From the NCBI RefSeq assembly GCF_001905545.1, contig NZ_LIPD01000013.1:186001-250000 (forward strand): DNA of 64,000 nt. The letters are read 5' to 3'. Below, piece after piece: positions 60,829 to 64,000 of the stretch; positions within the stretch are counted from its first letter, which is position 1; every line of letters begins with the position of its first letter. The DNA comes from Streptomyces sp. CB02056 (GTDB taxonomy: Bacteria; Actinomycetota; Actinomycetes; Streptomycetales; Streptomycetaceae). The notes below the pieces were generated by a model, which worked only from the letters and a program-made list of their open reading frames with translations, was not told the DNA's origin and searched no databases. The position numbers and the translations under genes were made by a program.

Positions 60829-61090
60829 GGCGCCGAGAGTACTCGGAGTCACCGAGCGGACACATTCGGTTGGTGGGACATATCGTGTCAATCCCGGGTA
60901 AAAAGGGCGATGTTGCGGGGTATCCGCCATGAAATGCCATGCCTTGCTGTAATGCGCCCCGTGGCCTGCGCCACGACCCCCGCGTTGTCCTGGTACGAGG
61001 AAGAAGCCCACGCCGTCGCCCGGCCCGTCCCAGCCGGGTGGCCCCTCCCAACGGCTGTGCTTCCGGACCCGACGAGGTACAGGAGAGCCC

Positions 61091-61606
61091 ATGATGGCCA
61101 CCGGACTGCCGCAGTACCGACCCGTCCCCGGGGGAGTGCTCGCCGGCGCGGCCCCCGCCCTGCTCCCCGAACCCGCCGACGACCGGCTCTCCGGCCGGGG
61201 ACCGGTCGAAGGCGGCCGCCTCCCCCGCGGCGGCCACCGGCGCGAGCGCACCGTCCCCGAGGAGGGCGCCGTCGTCAGCGCCTGCGACACCGTGACCGTC
61301 GCCCTGCGGCACGGCCTGGAGGCCGTCGACATCCTGAGACTGCGCCGCGCCTGCGGAGTCGTCCTGCAGAGCCGCAACGGCAGCACCGTCTCCTTCCTCG
61401 TCCCGGCCGGCACCTGGGAGACCTGGCACCTGCCCGGCAGCTCCTGTACGGCGGGCGCCCTGCTGCCCGCCACCACCGACCCGCGCTGGGTGATCCCGCC
61501 CTCCGGCACCGGCCGCACCGCCCGCCCCACCGACGCCTGGGTCCTCCGATCCGCCCTCTGCGAGGCCGCCTGCACACTCACCGCGGGCGGCCTCGGCCCG
61601 TTCTAG
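61091..61606 (+). CDS. conserved hypothetical protein next to XRE/TPR regulator
   Basis: 171-residue protein. The N-terminal 60 residues are poorly ordered; the core SACDTVTVALRHGLEAVDIL, RRACGVVLQSRNGSTVSFLV and GTWETWHLPGSSCTAGALL looks like a small conserved domain, ending SALCEAACTLTAGG; six cysteines in all. Two ATG codons in a row (61091, 61094) follow AGGAGA. It is divergent from the HTH regulator, the arrangement of many streptomycete regulator/partner pairs. Function unknown. Confidence 0.7.
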   Translation: MMATGLPQYRPVPGGVLAGAAPALLPEPADDRLSGRGPVEGGRLPRGGHRRERTVPEEGAVVSACDTVTVALRHGLEAVDILRLRRACGVVLQSRNGSTVSFLVPAGTWETWHLPGSSCTAGALLPATTDPRWVIPPSGTGRTARPTDAWVLRSALCEAACTLTAGGLGPF

Positions 61607-61711
61607 CGGGCGTGCCGCGCGGACCCCGCCGGGCCAGTCGACCTCCGGCCGGGCCCCCGTGGCACGCCCCTGACCAGCGGACGTCCCCCGGCGGCGGCGA
61701 TAATGGCCGCC

Positions 61712-62617
61712 ATGGGACGAAGCAGCAGAGCCGCACGCGGACCGGAACCCGAGGCCACCACCGGACCGGGCGGACGCACCCACGCCCAGGGCCCGCTCAG
61801 CCGCCCCGTCGGCTCCGGCCTCGCCGAGCTGCGCCCCGACCGCGACCGCCCCGCCGCCTGGTCGCTGCTGATCGACGGCGCCCCGCAGTCCCTCGTCGAC
61901 CTCGCCGACCCCACCCGCCTCGGCTTCGAGTACCAGCGCCGGCTCGGCCACCTGATCGACCTGGTCGCCCCGCCCGGCCGCCCGCTCACCGTCCTGCACC
62001 TCGGCGGCGGCGCCCTCACCCTCGCCCGCTACACCGCCGCGACCCGGCCGCGCTCCCGCCAGCAGGTCGCCGAGATCGACACCGCGCTCACCGAACTCGT
62101 CCGCGCCGAACTCCCCCTGGAACGCGGCTGGCAGATCAAGGTGCGCGGTGCGGACGCCCGCGGCGTGCTGGAACGCACCCCCGAGGACAGCGTCGACCTG
62201 GTGATCACCGACGTCTTCTCCGGGGCCCGCACCCCGGCCCACTGCACCACCGTCGAGTTCACCACCCTCGCCGCCCGCGCCCTCGCCCCCGGCGGCTGGT
62301 ACGCCGCCAACATCGCCGACGGCGGCGCCCTGCCCTTCGCCCGCTCCCAGGTCGCCACCCTCGCCGCGGTCTTCCCCGAGCTCTGCCTGATCGCCGACCC
62401 CGCCGTGCTGCGCGGCAAGCGCTTCGGCAACCTCGTCCTGGCCGCCGCCCACACCCCGCTGCCGATCGCCGAACTCACCCGCCGCGCCGCCTCCGACTCC
62501 GCCCATGCCCGGGTCGAACACGGCCGCGCCCTCACCGACTTCGCGGCCGGCGCCGTCCCGGCGACGGACGCCACGGCGGCCCCGTCCCCGGAACCGCCGC
62601 CGGGGGTGTTCCGCTGA
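61712..62617 (+). CDS. spermidine-synthase-like methyltransferase-fold protein
   Basis: 301-residue protein with a Rossmann fold of the polyamine synthase family: VLHLGGGALTLARYTAATRP (cofactor loop), QVAEIDTALTELVR (acidic residue for the cofactor), and DSVDLVITDVFSGARTPAH at the active-site strand. The usual polyamine-synthase Asp pair is not clearly present, so the reaction may differ. N-terminal 30 residues are disordered. ATG 61703 overlaps a -10-like GATAAT (61699-61704), so the ATG at 61712, seven bases behind it, is taken as a leaderless start. Confidence 0.75.
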   Translation: MGRSSRAARGPEPEATTGPGGRTHAQGPLSRPVGSGLAELRPDRDRPAAWSLLIDGAPQSLVDLADPTRLGFEYQRRLGHLIDLVAPPGRPLTVLHLGGGALTLARYTAATRPRSRQQVAEIDTALTELVRAELPLERGWQIKVRGADARGVLERTPEDSVDLVITDVFSGARTPAHCTTVEFTTLAARALAPGGWYAANIADGGALPFARSQVATLAAVFPELCLIADPAVLRGKRFGNLVLAAAHTPLPIAELTRRAASDSAHARVEHGRALTDFAAGAVPATDATAAPSPEPPPGVFR

Positions 62618-62772
62618 CGGGCCGCTCGTCGGCGTAGGGGCCCGGCGGTCCTGCGGGTGCTTCTCCGCACCGCTTCTCCGCGCCCGCTCCGCCGGCCGTA
62701 AAACCGTTTGCCGACGACCGAGTCGCGGCCGACAATGGCGCTGCCGTCCGGCCAGCGACCCGAGGGGGCGTC

Positions 62773-63231
62773 ATGGAGATCAGACCGGCCCGGCCGGAGG
62801 AGGCCGCGCTGCTCACCGGCATCGCGCTGCGGTCCAAGGCGTACTGGGGCTACGACGAGGCGTTCATGGCCGCCTGCCGGGCGGAGCTGACGGTGGACGC
62901 CGGTGTGATCGAGCGGGCGGCCACGGCGGTGGCCGAGGACGACGGGCGGGTCCTGGGCTTCGTCTCGCTCTCCGGGGCGCCGCCGACCGGGTCGCTGGAC
63001 CTGCTCTTCATCGAGCCCGAGTCGATCGGCCGTGGCGTCGGCCGCGCGCTGTTCGAGCGGGCGAGGGGCCTGGCCGTGGCACTCGGCCTGTCTCGGCTCA
63101 TCATCGAATCCGACCCGAACGCCGAGCCGTTCTACCTCGTGATGGGCGCCATCCGGATCGGCGCCGTCCCGTCCGGTTCGATCCCGGGGCGCGAACTCCC
63201 GCTGCTGGCCGTGGATCTGGCCACGCCTTAG
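62773..63231 (+). CDS. GNAT-family N-acetyltransferase
   Basis: 152-residue cytosolic acetyltransferase. MEIRPARPEEAALLTGIALR at the first strand-helix, LDLLFIEPESIGRGVGRALFERA with the acetyl-CoA loop (RGVGRA), and NAEPFYLVMGAIRIG near the end. Family member of normal length; acceptor unknown. ATG 62773 behind GAGGGGG. Confidence 0.9.
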   Translation: MEIRPARPEEAALLTGIALRSKAYWGYDEAFMAACRAELTVDAGVIERAATAVAEDDGRVLGFVSLSGAPPTGSLDLLFIEPESIGRGVGRALFERARGLAVALGLSRLIIESDPNAEPFYLVMGAIRIGAVPSGSIPGRELPLLAVDLATP

Positions 63232-63349
63232 GCGGGGGCGGAGCGCTGCCGTCTGGCCCTGGGCCCGGTGATCGGAGGCGTCCCGCCGCCTTCTCGCGGC
63301 TGCGCAGCGTCCCCATGCCCACGGGGCGGTCCGCCGCGGCCGGGGCCGC

Positions 63350-64000
63350 TCAGTGGCCGCGCGGCAGTCCGCGGTGCTTGCACATGGCCGCTCCGGTGAG
63401 CAGGAGTCCGGCGGCGATGGGGACGAGGACGGCGGTCGCGGTGGCGGAGCCGTCTCCGGAGCCGGCCGCCGTGGCGGTGTCGGCGATGGCCGTCGTCTCG
63501 GGCGTGCTGCCATGGTCCGGCGAGGGGGTGGCGGTGGAGTCCGCCGTGCTGCCGGCTTCGGTGGTGGGTCCGCCCTCGTCGACGGCGGTGGCCGCCTCCT
63601 GGAGCAGGGGTTCCGTCGCGGCCTCGCGCTGCCGGGGGACGGCGGAGAGGGCGCCGCCGCGGTGCCGGGTGGCGGAGGGCGGGTCGGCGGGTTCGCCCTC
63701 GCGGGAGGCGCGGGGGCCGTCGGGCCGGGCCTGGGCGGGGACGGTGCCGAGCAGGCCGGAGGCGAGCGCGAAGGCGTCGGGGACGGCCGCCCGCTGGCCG
63801 GGCAGGGGCAGGCCGCCGGCCCGGATGCGTTCCTGGAGGGTGCCGCCGACGGCTCCGGCGACGCCGGTGATCCCGCTGGTGGGGCCGTTGCCGGTCGGCT
63901 CCCCGGCGGGCCCGGGGGAGCGGCCCGGCGGTCCGGACCCGACGGGACGTTCGGCTGACTGCCCGTCGAGGGCGGGTCCGTCGAGCACCGGCCTGTCGAG
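63350..64000 (-). CDS. cell-surface or membrane-anchored protein, N-terminus beyond window
   Basis: 217 codons of the C-terminal part; the frame stays open to the right edge, and a GTG at 63988 could be internal. The sequence is Pro/Gly/Ala/Thr-rich and probably disordered, ending in one hydrophobic helix (TATAVLVPIAAGLLLTGAAM) and a short basic tail KHRGLPRGH, the layout of a wall-spanning protein held by a C-terminal membrane anchor. No LPxTG motif is visible. Family not recognised. Confidence 0.6.
   Translation of the reverse strand, partial: LDRPVLDGPALDGQSAERPVGSGPPGRSPGPAGEPTGNGPTSGITGVAGAVGGTLQERIRAGGLPLPGQRAAVPDAFALASGLLGTVPAQARPDGPRASREGEPADPPSATRHRGGALSAVPRQREAATEPLLQEAATAVDEGGPTTEAGSTADSTATPSPDHGSTPETTAIADTATAAGSGDGSATATAVLVPIAAGLLLTGAAMCKHRGLPRGH

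Noticed and set aside
1..64000. Insertion sequences, prophage, rRNA or a secondary-metabolite cluster
   Set aside because: No transposase, integrase, phage structural, rRNA, polyketide or peptide synthetase sequence was seen on either strand.

Overview
This is chromosomal DNA from a high-GC actinomycete, most likely a streptomycete (Streptomyces, Kitasatospora or a close relative). The evidence is third-position GC bias in every gene, frequent GTG and some TTG starts, four-base ATGA/GTGA overlaps inside operons, two snapalysin-type secreted proteases beside a LysR regulator, a GH18 chitinase behind DasR-like boxes, a tricorn protease and an XRE/TPR regulator. I see no insertion sequence, prophage, CRISPR array, rRNA or large antibiotic cluster.

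Layout. 0-7.3 kb: a CoA-transferase subunit (cut by the left edge) diverges from a branched-chain amino-acid-type ABC operon (livK-G-F-H-M) that ends in an alpha/beta hydrolase; all six genes are tightly coupled. 7.4-20 kb: polysaccharide deacetylase, DedA protein, luciferase-like oxidoreductase, a PAS-GGDEF-EAL cyclic-di-GMP protein, OsmC, chorismate mutase, signal peptidase I, an EamA exporter and a class A penicillin-binding protein. 20-23 kb: first two of four identical tRNA-Lys(CTT) genes, a DUF998/hydrolase pair and a GPP34 protein. 23-29 kb: an oligopeptide ABC importer (fused double ATPase, two permeases, divergent binding lipoprotein). 30-37 kb: LtrA, the LysR regulator and two tandem snapalysins, a pentapeptide-repeat protein and a Tat-exported phospholipase C. 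37-45.5 kb: DHFR-like reductase, a degenerate MdcG-like protein, tricorn protease, chitinase and an MFS exporter with a 30-bp operator-like dyad. 45.5-52.3 kb: two DJ-1-fold proteins, third tRNA-Lys, quinone-reductase-like enzyme, Na+/H+ antiporter, glucose-6-phosphate isomerase, fourth tRNA-Lys. 52.3-54 kb: small conserved proteins. 54-58.2 kb: a three-gene, translationally coupled operon encoding a RecB/Cas4-like nuclease with clustered cysteines, an unknown 532-residue protein and a superfamily 1 helicase. 58.5-64 kb: histidine phosphatase, XRE/TPR regulator with a divergent small gene, a spermidine-synthase-like protein, an acetyltransferase and a partial membrane-anchored protein.

The strongest candidate for something under-described is the 54.0-58.2 kb nuclease / unknown / helicase operon. 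It looks like a Dna2-type nuclease-helicase split over three overlapping genes, with a promoter region carrying three copies of a 34-bp-period repeat. Other items with solid sequence support are the four tRNA-Lys(CTT) cassettes with -10 boxes at an identical distance, the 29-bp block shared by both snapalysin promoters, the two DasR-like boxes before the chitinase, the 30-bp dyad at the MFS start and the MdcG-like protein that has lost its Asp-x-Asp motif. Functions are assigned by recognising motifs by eye; no database search was run.
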